From contig DGSY01000184.1 in assembly GCA_002394125.1 (NCBI GenBank), positions 1 to 13,439 of the forward strand: a DNA stretch of 13,439 bases, written 5' to 3'. Under the pieces are notes generated by a model. That model made no database searches. It saw nothing but the letters and a program-made list of their open reading frames with translations, and was not told the origin of the DNA. Source of the DNA: Ruminococcus sp. UBA4350 (lineage in GTDB: Bacteria; Bacillota; Clostridia; Oscillospirales; Ruminococcaceae). The position numbers and the translations under genes are program-made. This document shows positions 6,080-13,439 of the stretch, piece by piece (within the stretch, counting starts at the first letter, position 1; each line of letters begins with the position of its first letter).

Positions 6080-9004
6080 TTATGAGTTTGCGGGCTCCGC
6101 CGCCGCGAAAAGACTGCGCAGGCGGATCTTCGCCGCGCCGGTATTTGTGACCTCGTCGATCTTGATCTGTGTGTAGATCCGGCCGGCTTTTTCGAGGATC
6201 GAGCGCACCTCGTCGGTCGTGACGGCATCGACGCCGCAGCCGAAGGACACGAACTGCACCAGATGGATCTGCTCCTCCGGCAGCGATTCCGCGACGAATT
6301 TCGCCGCGAGATACAGGCGCGCATGATACGTCCACTGGTTGAGGACGGTTGTGCGGAACGGCGCCATATTGCAGGCGACCGCATCCTCACTGACGACAAC
6401 TGCGCCGAGTCCGCAGATCAGCTTGTCGAGTGCGTGATTGACCTCCGGATCGACATGATACGGCCGTCCGGCCAGAACGATCACCGGCATATGCTTCATC
6501 CGTGCGATCTCCATGAATTCGGTCGCCTTCTGCCGGACCGCAGCCATATAAGCGGCATATTCGCGGTATGCGGCATCGGCCGCCTGTTTGACGCGCCTTG
6601 CCGTGATATCCGTGAAGCCGTGCTTCTGCATGATCGCGCTGAATTTTGCGGGAAATGCCCTGCGGTTGTGAATGCCGACAAAATCATGGATATATGTGAC
6701 ATCGCGGAGCGCCTTGATATTGATATTCGCGACCTCCGGATAATACGCAACGACCGGACAGTTATAATGATTGTCGCCCGCGCCCTCATCGACATTGTAG
6801 CTCATGCAGGGATAGAAGACCGCATCGGGCTTCTGCGCGAGCAGCGCTTCGATATGGCCGTGCAGGAGCTTTGCGGGGAAGCAGATCGTATCCGAGGGGA
6901 TCGTGTGCTGACCGGCGAGATAGAGCGCGCGCGTTGAATCCGGCGAGACGATCACATGGAAGCCGAGCTCTGTCAGGAGCGTGTGCCAGAAGGGGAGGAG
7001 CTCATACATATTCAAAGCCAGCGGAATGCCGATCACCTTTTGACCGGGCTTTTTTTCGCCGCCGCGGTATTTCGCAAGCAGCTTTCGCTTTTCCTCATAG
7101 AGATTGCAGACGGTCTGCGGCGTTTTGCTGCCGAGCGGCTTCTCGCATCGGTTACCAGCGATAAATGTCCGCTTGCCGCCGAAGGAATTGACCGTGAGCT
7201 GACAGTGGTTCTCACAGCCCTTGCAGGTGACGGTCTTGACGGTATGCGTAAAATCACGCAGCTGTTCAGGATTGAGCAGATTTTTGCCGCTGTCCTTATG
7301 GCGCATGGAATAGAGCGCGGCGCCGTAGGCACCCATGACGCCGGAGATCTCCGGCCGGATGACATCCTGATTCAGTTCCTTTTCAAATGCGCGCAGCACG
7401 GCATCATTGAGGAATGTGCCGCCCTGTACAACGATATGCCTGCCGAGTTCCGAAGCATTTGCGCAGCGGATGACCTTATAAAGCGCATTCTTCACGACGC
7501 TGACCGAAAGGCCGGCGGAGATATTCTCAACCGATGCGCCGTCCTTCTGCGCCTGCTTGACCGAGCTGTTCATGAACACGGTACAGCGTGAGCCGAGATC
7601 AACCGGATGATCCGCGAAAAGGCCGAGCTTTGCAAAATCCGCGATGCTGTAATTCATCGCTTCTGCGAAGGTTTGCAGGAATGAGCCGCAGCCGGAGGAG
7701 CAGGCTTCATTCAGGAAGATATTGTCGATTGCGTGATTGTGGATGCGGAAGCATTTGATATCCTGTCCGCCGATGTCGATGATGAAATCCACATCCGGCA
7801 GGAATTTCTGCGCGGCGGTGTAATGTGCGATCGTCTCGACAACGCCGCAGCCGATGCCGAATGCCTCTTTGATGATGTCCTCGCCGTAGCCGGTGACGGC
7901 GGAGCCCGCGAAGCAGATATCCGGATAGGTCTCGTAGAGGTGCATCAGATAGCTGCGCACCGCCGGAACCGGATTGCCCTTGTTGGACTGATAAAACTGG
8001 TCAAGAATATTGCCCTCTGCATCCGTGACGACTGCCTTGACCGTTGTGGATCCGGCGTCGATGCCGAGGAACATCTCGCCCTGCGGCTTGTCGATATAGC
8101 GGATATGCGCGGAGTTGCTGCGGTGCCGCTCGCAGAATGCGTCGTATTCCTCCTGCGAGGCAAAGAGCGGCTGCATCGTGATATACGAGCCGGATGCGGA
8201 ATAGGCTTCTGCCTTGTCTGCGAGCGCCTGCAAACGGAAGCTGCGGTCATCGCACTGCACCGCTGCGCCGTATGCGACATAGAACAGCGCATTTTCCGGA
8301 CATTTGCCGGTCAGGTGCAGGGTTTCATCAAAGCTGCGGCGCAGCTCGTTCAGATAGGTCAGCGGGCCGCCGAGATACAGCACATTGCCCGCGATCTCGC
8401 GCCCCTGCGCCAGACCGCCGACGGTCTGGTTCACGACCGCTTTGAGGATGCTTGCCGCGATATTCGGGAATCCGGCACCCTGATTCAGCAGCGGCTGGAC
8501 GTCCGATTTTGCAAAGACACCGCAGCGCGATGCAATCGTATAAATTTTATCTGCATCGGCGGCCAGACGGTTCAGCTCGTCCGGCGTGACGCCGATCAGC
8601 GTTGCCATCTGGTCGATGAATGCGCCCGTGCCGCCTGCGCAGGAGCCGTTCATGCGTGCCTCAAAGCCGCCGGTGAGAAAGAGGATCTTCGCGTCCTCTC
8701 CGCCCAGCTCAATGACAACATCCGTGTCGTGATTCAGCCGCGTGACGGCGGCTCGCGTCGAATAGACCTCCTGCGCAAAGGGGAGGCCGAGCGCTTCGGC
8801 AAGACCCATGCCCGCAGAGCCGGAGATCGAGATATGCATTTCGGTATCGCCGGTCTGCTCGATGATCCTGCGCAGACAGCCCGCGGTCATCTCCGCAATG
8901 CGCGAAAGATGCCGCTCATAGGAGGAAAACAGGATCTCATTCTGCTCTCCGAGGACAACATATTTTATGGTTGTGGAACCGATATCCAGTCCGAGTCGTT
9001 TCAT
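6080..9004 (-). CDS. Double BadF/BadG/HgdC-type activase with DUF2229-like region
   Basis: This 974-aa protein has two tandem ASKHA ATPase domains like the activator of 2-hydroxyglutaryl-CoA dehydratase. Domain one (about 1-255) has DIGSTTIK (7-14), ELGGEDAK (99-106) and cysteines C122 and C161, matching the HgdC cluster ligands. Domain two (about 311-568) has DAGSTTVK (316-323), DIGGQDIK (410-417) and cysteines C435, C439 and C474. A CxxCxxxC site (C594, C597, C601) plus C620 follows. Residues 656-880 form a DUF2229-like domain with C708 (ICFPAK) and C733 (YPCMSYN). Activases of this family use ATP hydrolysis to inject an electron at low potential into a partner Fe-S protein, presumably the next gene product. 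The start at 9004 fits the MKRLGLDIG N-terminus, though the nearest AGG is 13 bases away. It is first gene of the operon. Confidence 0.9.
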   Translation of the reverse strand: MKRLGLDIGSTTIKYVVLGEQNEILFSSYERHLSRIAEMTAGCLRRIIEQTGDTEMHISISGSAGMGLAEALGLPFAQEVYSTRAAVTRLNHDTDVVIELGGEDAKILFLTGGFEARMNGSCAGGTGAFIDQMATLIGVTPDELNRLAADADKIYTIASRCGVFAKSDVQPLLNQGAGFPNIAASILKAVVNQTVGGLAQGREIAGNVLYLGGPLTYLNELRRSFDETLHLTGKCPENALFYVAYGAAVQCDDRSFRLQALADKAEAYSASGSYITMQPLFASQEEYDAFCERHRSNSAHIRYIDKPQGEMFLGIDAGSTTVKAVVTDAEGNILDQFYQSNKGNPVPAVRSYLMHLYETYPDICFAGSAVTGYGEDIIKEAFGIGCGVVETIAHYTAAQKFLPDVDFIIDIGGQDIKCFRIHNHAIDNIFLNEACSSGCGSFLQTFAEAMNYSIADFAKLGLFADHPVDLGSRCTVFMNSSVKQAQKDGASVENISAGLSVSVVKNALYKVIRCANASELGRHIVVQGGTFLNDAVLRAFEKELNQDVIRPEISGVMGAYGAALYSMRHKDSGKNLLNPEQLRDFTHTVKTVTCKGCENHCQLTVNSFGGKRTFIAGNRCEKPLGSKTPQTVCNLYEEKRKLLAKYRGGEKKPGQKVIGIPLALNMYELLPFWHTLLTELGFHVIVSPDSTRALYLAGQHTIPSDTICFPAKLLHGHIEALLAQKPDAVFYPCMSYNVDEGAGDNHYNCPVVAYYPEVANINIKALRDVTYIHDFVGIHNRRAFPAKFSAIMQKHGFTDITARRVKQAADAAYREYAAYMAAVRQKATEFMEIARMKHMPVIVLAGRPYHVDPEVNHALDKLICGLGAVVVSEDAVACNMAPFRTTVLNQWTYHARLYLAAKFVAESLPEEQIHLVQFVSFGCGVDAVTTDEVRSILEKAGRIYTQIKIDEVTNTGAAKIRLRSLFAAAEPANS

Positions 9005-9023
9005 TTGGGTGCAATCGCCTTTC

Positions 9024-9039
9024 TGTGCCGTGCGGCACA
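9024..9039. promoter_or_regulatory. 16-bp palindrome in the leader of the activase operon
   Basis: TGTGCCG, a two-base centre, then CGGCACA form a perfect inverted repeat between the promoter (9066-9094) and the start codon (9004). The arrangement is like that in the coaX leader, but the sequence differs. It could be an operator or a leader hairpin. No T-run follows on the minus strand, so it is not a terminator. Confidence 0.45.
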
Positions 9040-9065
9040 AGATTTCCGTTTGAACATACTTATTT

Positions 9066-9094
9066 ATTATACCATATATAGAGCCAAAGTGCAA
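9066..9094 (-). promoter_or_regulatory. Sigma-A-type promoter of the activase/Spo0A_C operon
   Basis: On the minus strand, -35 TTGCAC (9089-9094), a 17-base spacer, and a perfect -10 TATAAT (9066-9071). The sequence upstream of the -35 (about 9100-9120) is AT-rich and could act as an UP element. It lies immediately next to the terminator of hydF. Transcription would start near 9059 and cover all three genes to 4454. Confidence 0.85.
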
Positions 9095-9122
9095 GTGGTG
9101 AATAATAATTAAATGATATGCT

Positions 9123-9154
9123 AAAAACAGCCTCCCGCGTGTGCAGGAAGCTGT
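9123..9154 (-). terminator. Intrinsic terminator after hydF
   Basis: On the minus strand, ACAGCTTCCTGC (9154-9143) pairs with GCGGGAGGCTGT (9138-9127) through 12 bp including two G-U pairs, around the loop ACAC, and runs into TTTTT (9127-9123). It begins nine bases after the hydF stop codon. It separates the hydF transcript from the activase operon promoter. Confidence 0.9.
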
Positions 9155-9162
9155 CTGAATGC

Positions 9163-10350
9163 TTATGTGACCGGCGCCGCTGCACGGTCAAGGATCCCCG
9201 TACAGGCCGCGAGTGTGATGCCGTAATTCGTGAACGGAACGCCCTGTGCCAGTGCCGTCCGCATCCGCCAGCGCATTTCGCGTTCCGTGCGCATACATCC
9301 GCCGCAGTGGATCACGAGATCATAGCCCCGCAGATTCTCCGGAAATGTGCCGCCGGAACACCATGACAGATCAAACTGCTTTCCGGTCAGCTTCCGGATG
9401 GCTTTCGGCAGCTTGACCGTTCCGATGTCTCCGCACTGCCGGTGATGCGTGCAGCCCTCGGCAATGAGGATCTTCGCGTTTTCGGGCAATTCCTTCAGCG
9501 TCCGGACGCCTTCGAGCGCCGTTTCCAGAAAGCCCTTGTAGCGCGCCATGAGGATCGAGAAGGATGTCAGCGGGACGGATTCCGGCACGGCCGCTGCGAC
9601 TGCCGCAAACGCCTGACTGTCCGTGACCACCATGCGCGGCGGGCGGCTGAGTGCTGCCAGCAGACCGGAGAGCTGTTCCGGCTGGACAAGCAGCGCATCT
9701 GCATTTGCATCCAGCACCTCGCGGAGCGTTTGCTGCTGCGGGAGGATCAGCCGTCCCTTTGGCGCGGATTCGTCGATCGGCGTGACGAGGATCACGAGAT
9801 CATCCGGCTTCAGCATATCGCGGATGATAAACCGCTCCGGCGCATCGGTCTGCGCGAGCTTGCCGAGCATCTCCTTGAGCTGCGCAATCCCCTCGCCGGT
9901 TTTTGCGCTGACATATACGGAGTTTTCCGGCAGATCATTACGTCGCTCCGGCAGCAGATCGCATTTTGTCAGCGCGATGAGATAGGGGGTATGCTCCTGC
10001 TCAAACAGGCGGATCAGCGCGGTTTCCGTTTCGGTCATCGGCCTTGCGGCATCGGCCGCGAGTACGGCGATATCCGTGCGGTAAAGCTCGCGCTTTGTTT
10101 TTGCGATGCGCTGTGCGCCGAGTGCAGCATCATCGTCGTCAAATCCGGCGGTGTCAGTCAGCATGACTGCGCCGAGCGGCAGCAGCTCCATGCTTTTCAT
10201 GACCGCATCCGTCGTTGTTCCGGCGACATCGGAAACGATCGAGACCTCCTGTCCGGTCAGCGCATTGACGAGACTGGATTTTCCGGCATTGCGCGCACCG
10301 AAAAATCCGATGTGGATCCGCTCCGAGGCGGGGACTTGTTCCAGACTCAT
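9163..10350 (-). CDS. hydF: [FeFe]-hydrogenase H-cluster maturation GTPase HydF
   Basis: HydF is the scaffold that assembles the 2Fe subcluster, made by the radical-SAM enzymes HydE and HydG, and delivers it to apo-[FeFe]-hydrogenase. The 395-aa product shows an N-terminal GTPase with G1 GARNAGKSS (18-26), G3 DTAG (66-69) and G4 TKCD (128-131), a middle dimerisation region (about 170-260), and the C-terminal cluster-binding domain. The latter has the diagnostic CxH...HCxxC pattern: C300, H302, H348, C349 and C352, with 45 residues between the two histidines. The start at 10350 has GGAGGA about eight bases upstream. HydE, HydG and a hydrogenase are not in the window. No promoter is evident in the 61 bases before it, so it may be read through from the cellulase gene. 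Confidence 0.96.
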   Translation of the reverse strand: MSLEQVPASERIHIGFFGARNAGKSSLVNALTGQEVSIVSDVAGTTTDAVMKSMELLPLGAVMLTDTAGFDDDDAALGAQRIAKTKRELYRTDIAVLAADAARPMTETETALIRLFEQEHTPYLIALTKCDLLPERRNDLPENSVYVSAKTGEGIAQLKEMLGKLAQTDAPERFIIRDMLKPDDLVILVTPIDESAPKGRLILPQQQTLREVLDANADALLVQPEQLSGLLAALSRPPRMVVTDSQAFAAVAAAVPESVPLTSFSILMARYKGFLETALEGVRTLKELPENAKILIAEGCTHHRQCGDIGTVKLPKAIRKLTGKQFDLSWCSGGTFPENLRGYDLVIHCGGCMRTEREMRWRMRTALAQGVPFTNYGITLAACTGILDRAAAPVT

Positions 10351-10374
10351 AGATCATTCCTCCGTATTGCAGAA

Positions 10375-10397
10375 CAGGCGGCATGATCTGCCGCCTG
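10375..10397 (-). other. GC-rich hairpin between cellulase and hydF genes
   Basis: CAGGCGGCA and TGCCGCCTG form a perfect nine-base-pair stem with a five-base loop. It starts 15 bases after the cellulase stop codon and ends 11 bases before the hydF ribosome binding site. On the minus strand it is followed by TTCTGCAATA, not a T-run. It is therefore a poor intrinsic terminator; partial termination, 3'-end protection or processing is more likely. Confidence 0.6.
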
Positions 10398-10411
10398 CGC
10401 TGAATGTTTGA

Positions 10412-12151
10412 TTACTGGGGTTCTTTCAGACTGCTCGACGGTTCGAGCTTTGCGATCACAAGAAGAATCGCGGTGCTGTCATCCATTGTGAGTCCCTTGT
10501 TTCCGTCGCAGTCTGCATTGCGCCTGCCTGTATCCGATATAATTGCCTCGCCGTCCTCTGCCAGTATGCGGCAGATCAGAACGGCATCCTCAACATCGAC
10601 ATTGCCGCTGCAGTTTGCATCACCGGGGAGCAGATCGCCCTGCGGCTCTGTTGTTCCGGATGTTGTGACGGTGGTGGTTGTCGTTGCGGGAGGCTGGGGC
10701 GCAGCTGTTGTTGTGACCTTCGGGACCTCCGGCTGGTCATGCGTGGAGGTGCCGCCGTAATACTGCGTGACGGTCTGGCCGTTTGCGCCGATCGGAATGG
10801 TGTGATCCAGACCGATAAAGACACCGTTTTCATCCTGCCAGATCGCCGACTTGATGAAGTCATACTTCACGTCATCCCACTTGCCGAAATTGTCATAGAC
10901 AAGGCCGCCGGTATCCGAGGAATTTTCGTTGAAGCACCAGAATGTGTGATGGATGTGCTTGTCGATCATGTAATCGCGGATCTCCTGGAGCCAGTGAACA
11001 TTTTCGCCTGTCTTATCGTGCTCCTCATCGACCCAGCCGCCCCATTCGCCCATGAGCAGCGGTGCGATGTGTTCCTCGGCGATGAATGCCCATGTATCGC
11101 GCCAGTAGTCATCGAGCAGCGTCTCACGGGTAAAGGTCTTGCCGGCATCTTCCAGATAGAACCACTTCTGCTTCCAGACCTCCGGGCCGTAATCATGCGG
11201 AGAATAGACGAGCTGGCTCTGATATTTTCCGAGGTCGATCGGATAATCGCGCACGCCGCGGAAATTTGCGCCCCACCACGCGCCGAAGATCTTGCTCGGC
11301 TCGCCGTAATGCGCATAGTCCACAGACGGCGTAGACCAGTCTGCGCCGCGGGAGAAATCGGGATAGCACTCGATGCCCTCCACCATAATCAGCAGATTCG
11401 GGTTGATATCGAGAACCGCCTTTGCGCCGCGCTCGGCAGCGCGTTTCCAGTTGTTCGCGTCGTCGGAATTGTCCCACTTTGCGAAGCTGCCTTCCTCCGG
11501 CTTGCCGTGCGGCTCATTTTTCAGGTCGATCGCAATGATCGTGTCATCGTCCTTATAATAGTCCGCGACCCATTCGAGCGCCTCGACCCAGTCGTCCTCG
11601 GAATAATTGCTGTCATACCAGAGCGGCAGCTGATGGCCGTTGGAAGCGGTCGTTGCGCAGTGGATATCGACCATGATCTTGATGCCGAGCTCGCGGCACC
11701 ATTCGACTGCCTGATCCCAGATATCAAGGCTGTATTTCGGTGTGCCGCCCTCGACGCCTTCCTCGGTCAGCTCCGGATTTTCGTAGGTGTTGACCTTGAC
11801 AAGCGGCCCTTCGGGTGCGCGCTCCTTCCATTGCAGCAGGATCTGTGTGGACATCGGCACGCGCAGCAGGTTGAAGCCGTGGTCGGCGATCAGCTGGAGG
11901 CACCAGTGCATATTCTGCGACCAGACGCCGTCGAACACCTGCGAGCCGACATTGTAGCCGAACCAGTTGACGCCGGTGAGCCAGACCTCATTGCCGTCGA
12001 GATCGACGATCTTGTCGCCCTCGACATGGAGCCAGTCATCGCTGTGCGTATCGCGGGCAGCCGAGACCGGCTGTGCAGGCAGCAGCGAGCCCTGCATCGC
12101 GAGCATTGCGGCGGCTGACAGTACAGCCGTCAGTTTTCTCATGATTTTCAT
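10412..12151 (-). CDS. Secreted GH5 endoglucanase with type I dockerin
   Basis: This enzyme hydrolyses beta-1,4-glucan (cellulose) outside the cell and is built to join a cellulosome. The 579-aa chain begins with a signal peptide (MRKL, hydrophobic core, cleavage near VSAA at 29-32). A GH5 catalytic domain (about 38-450) resembles subfamily GH5_1, with RVP (97-99), DIH (162-164), the acid/base E213 in DLKNEPHG, VEG (257-259), SPHDYG (317-322) and the nucleophile E369 in GEWGG. A Thr/Pro linker (about 475-505) leads to a dockerin (508-571) with calcium loops DANCSGNVDVED and DCDGNKGLTMDD. The start at 12151 has GAGGGG about eight bases upstream; the ATG at 12142 is too far. No promoter is clear in the 42-base gap upstream. 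Confidence 0.96.
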   Translation of the reverse strand: MKIMRKLTAVLSAAAMLAMQGSLLPAQPVSAARDTHSDDWLHVEGDKIVDLDGNEVWLTGVNWFGYNVGSQVFDGVWSQNMHWCLQLIADHGFNLLRVPMSTQILLQWKERAPEGPLVKVNTYENPELTEEGVEGGTPKYSLDIWDQAVEWCRELGIKIMVDIHCATTASNGHQLPLWYDSNYSEDDWVEALEWVADYYKDDDTIIAIDLKNEPHGKPEEGSFAKWDNSDDANNWKRAAERGAKAVLDINPNLLIMVEGIECYPDFSRGADWSTPSVDYAHYGEPSKIFGAWWGANFRGVRDYPIDLGKYQSQLVYSPHDYGPEVWKQKWFYLEDAGKTFTRETLLDDYWRDTWAFIAEEHIAPLLMGEWGGWVDEEHDKTGENVHWLQEIRDYMIDKHIHHTFWCFNENSSDTGGLVYDNFGKWDDVKYDFIKSAIWQDENGVFIGLDHTIPIGANGQTVTQYYGGTSTHDQPEVPKVTTTAAPQPPATTTTTVTTSGTTEPQGDLLPGDANCSGNVDVEDAVLICRILAEDGEAIISDTGRRNADCDGNKGLTMDDSTAILLVIAKLEPSSSLKEPQ

Positions 12152-12193
12152 TCAAGAAACCCCTCTCTTTTCAGAATGAATAATGCGGATATG

Positions 12194-12871
12194 TCAATAG
12201 CTGAAGGAAGTCTCCGTTTTTTCCTTGCGCCAGACAATGACCGTCACGATCAGCAGGATGATGCCCAGTACAGCAGCACCGATGCCGAAATAGATGAGAT
12301 AGCGCATCCGGCCGAAATCTGCACGGGTGATGAGCACCTTTTCGACATCCTCGTCATAGCCCTCGCCGTACCATTCGCGGAAAAAACCGTCGAGATCGGA
12401 CGGCAGCTCCTTTACCGTGCCTTCAAACTTTATCTCGGTCTCGGGCGTAACAACACCGGAGAAATCCGGATTGTCCTGATCTTTGCTGATCGCCTGATCA
12501 ATGCCGTCATAATACTGCTGGCATTCATCCGCGAGCTTTTCGAGCTGCGTGATCTCCTCTGCATTGCCGGTCTCATATGCAACATACTTTTCATTATACA
12601 TATAAATTGCATAATACTGCTTTGTGGTGCGCTTGGAGGTTTCAATGCCGAAAGTAGTATTGGTCTCCTCCATTTCGGCAAACGAGCCGTCCGTGAAGTC
12701 GATCGTGCCCTGTACGAGATCGCCGATGTTCAGCTCATTCTGCTCAAGCTCCTCGAAATTTTTGATATCACCCTTTGTATATTTCAGAAACTGCGGGATA
12801 TTTGTGAGGAACACTACGCCGAAAATCAGTGCGACCATTGCCGCAACGCCAAGAAAACGAACCTTTCCCAT
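12194..12871 (-). CDS. Unknown protein with two membrane segments
   Basis: I do not recognise the family with confidence. The 225-aa product has a TM segment at about 7-24 and another at about 191-214, followed by a short basic tail (WRKEK). This leaves an acidic domain of about 160 residues between them, probably outside the membrane, with a helical, Glu-rich stretch near 104-130. It has no catalytic motif that I can identify and only one cysteine. The start at 12871 has GAAAGG eight bases upstream. It lies 24 bases after the atpC stop and 42 bases before the cellulase start, in the same direction and with no terminator or clear promoter on either side. It may be co-transcribed with both, but its position alone does not show a role in ATP synthase or cellulose use. 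Confidence 0.85.
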   Translation of the reverse strand: MGKVRFLGVAAMVALIFGVVFLTNIPQFLKYTKGDIKNFEELEQNELNIGDLVQGTIDFTDGSFAEMEETNTTFGIETSKRTTKQYYAIYMYNEKYVAYETGNAEEITQLEKLADECQQYYDGIDQAISKDQDNPDFSGVVTPETEIKFEGTVKELPSDLDGFFREWYGEGYDEDVEKVLITRADFGRMRYLIYFGIGAAVLGIILLIVTVIVWRKEKTETSFSY

Positions 12872-12895
12872 AAACGAAACCTTTCTGTATGTGTT

Positions 12896-13306
12896 TTATT
12901 CATTATGCATAGAGGAAACGCGGAGACGGTTGAGCGCACGCTGCAATTTCAGCTCCGCATATTTCATTTCCTCCTGTGTCTGACTGTTCTCCTTGCGGCG
13001 GAGCGCATCTGCCTCGGAGCGCTTCGCCCAGTCGATGTCGATATCCTCCGCCCATTCGACAGCATTTGCAAGCACTGCGGTCTGCTCCGGCGAGACCTTG
13101 ACGGCGCCGCCGGAAAGTGCCGCGATGCGTTCCGTGCCGTCGGCCATTGTGATCTTCACAGGGCCGGACGGGAGTGCCGCAACATATTTTTCGTGCTTTG
13201 CGAGAATGCCGGCATCACCCTCGGATGTCCGGACGATCACGCGCTGCACCTCGCCCTCGAAGAAGATCTTCTCAGGCGTAATGATCTGAAGCCGGAATGT
13301 GCTCAT
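12896..13306 (-). CDS. atpC: F1Fo ATP synthase epsilon subunit
   Basis: Epsilon is a central-stalk subunit of F1 that couples rotation to catalysis and can inhibit ATP hydrolysis. The 136-aa product has the normal length. The N-terminal beta-sandwich shows FRLQIITPEKIFFEGEVQRV (5-24), EGDAGILAKHEKYVAAL (29-45) and SGGAVKVSPEQTAVLAN (65-81). The C-terminal part is the usual helical hairpin with alanine and basic residues. The start at 13306 overlaps the atpD stop in ATGA and has GGAGGAG about eight bases upstream. This is the conventional end of an atp operon, but here the minus-strand genes go on without a visible terminator. Confidence 0.97.
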   Translation of the reverse strand: MSTFRLQIITPEKIFFEGEVQRVIVRTSEGDAGILAKHEKYVAALPSGPVKITMADGTERIAALSGGAVKVSPEQTAVLANAVEWAEDIDIDWAKRSEADALRRKENSQTQEEMKYAELKLQRALNRLRVSSMHNE

Positions 13307-13439
13307 TCAGACTCCTCCTCCATGTTCTTTGCCTTTTCCAGCACATCGTCGATCGTTCCGGCAAAGAGGAATGCGGATTCCGGAATGTCGTCATGCTCAC
13401 CGTCGATGATCTCGCGGAAGCCGCGGATCGTCTCGGCGA
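13303..13439 (-). CDS. atpD: F1Fo ATP synthase beta subunit, C-terminal 45 residues
   Basis: Only the 3' end is in the window. The translated tail reads RGFREIIDGEHDDIPESAF, then LFAGTIDDVLEKAKNM and a glutamate-rich end. It matches the C-terminus of beta subunits (FxxIlxGxyDxxPExAFymvGxIxEvxxKA). Beta carries the catalytic nucleotide sites of F1; those motifs lie beyond the edge. Its TGA (13303-13305) overlaps the atpC ATG by four bases, the common translational coupling in atp operons. Confidence 0.95.
   Translation of the reverse strand, partial: AETIRGFREIIDGEHDDIPESAFLFAGTIDDVLEKAKNMEEESE

Noticed and set aside
4773..6335. Extended version of the 429-aa gene beginning at 6335
   Set aside because: The extra 91 codons overlap the conserved C-terminus of the 974-aa protein in another frame and do not look like the family. 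A ribosome binding site supports the TTG at 6062.
12192..12197. Perfect TTGACA on the minus strand just upstream of the cellulase gene
   Set aside because: It overlaps the stop codon of the preceding gene, and no acceptable -10 lies 16-18 bases downstream, so I do not call a promoter.

Overview
The window looks like a chromosome segment from an anaerobic, fibre-degrading Firmicute, most likely a Ruminococcus or close Oscillospiraceae relative. This rests on a secreted GH5 endoglucanase with a C-terminal dockerin, a pyruvate formate-lyase, the [FeFe]-hydrogenase maturase HydF, a SAM-I riboswitch in front of metK, type III pantothenate kinase, and two-domain BadF/HgdC-type activases. By eye the sequence is moderately GC-rich, and the promoters look like sigma-A promoters with 17-bp spacers. 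The species assignment is inference. I saw no rRNA, tRNA, CRISPR array, transposase or att site.

Layout. 1-2326 (minus strand): the N-terminal two-thirds of pyruvate formate-lyase, which runs off the left edge and has its own promoter, preceded by coaX with its own promoter and a striking palindrome in its leader. 2414-4455 (plus strand): a YbaK-type aminoacyl-tRNA deacylase gene, then a consensus promoter, an S-box riboswitch with terminator, metK, and a strong terminator. 4454-9094 (minus strand): a three-gene operon with a promoter at 9066-9094. It encodes a 974-aa protein with two ASKHA activase domains plus a DUF2229-like region, a 429-aa cysteine-rich dehydratase-like protein, and a 111-aa protein matching the Spo0A C-terminal DNA-binding domain without a receiver domain. 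9123-13439 (minus strand): the end of atpD, atpC, an unknown two-TM protein, the dockerin-bearing GH5 cellulase and hydF, closely spaced, with a clear terminator only after hydF.

How it fits together. The contents suit a fermentative cellulolytic anaerobe. The cellulase releases sugars outside the cell, pyruvate formate-lyase splits pyruvate to acetyl-CoA and formate, HydF serves H2-evolving hydrogenase, and F1Fo ATPase handles membrane energetics. CoaX feeds CoA synthesis and MetK makes SAM, which radical enzymes including the PFL activase use.

The most unusual locus is the activase/dehydratase-like operon. A protein normally seen as one fused polypeptide appears split in two, and the operon ends in a Spo0A_C-only regulator whose recognition helix has lost some of the usual DNA-contacting residues. 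No function is established for this group, so its role is open.
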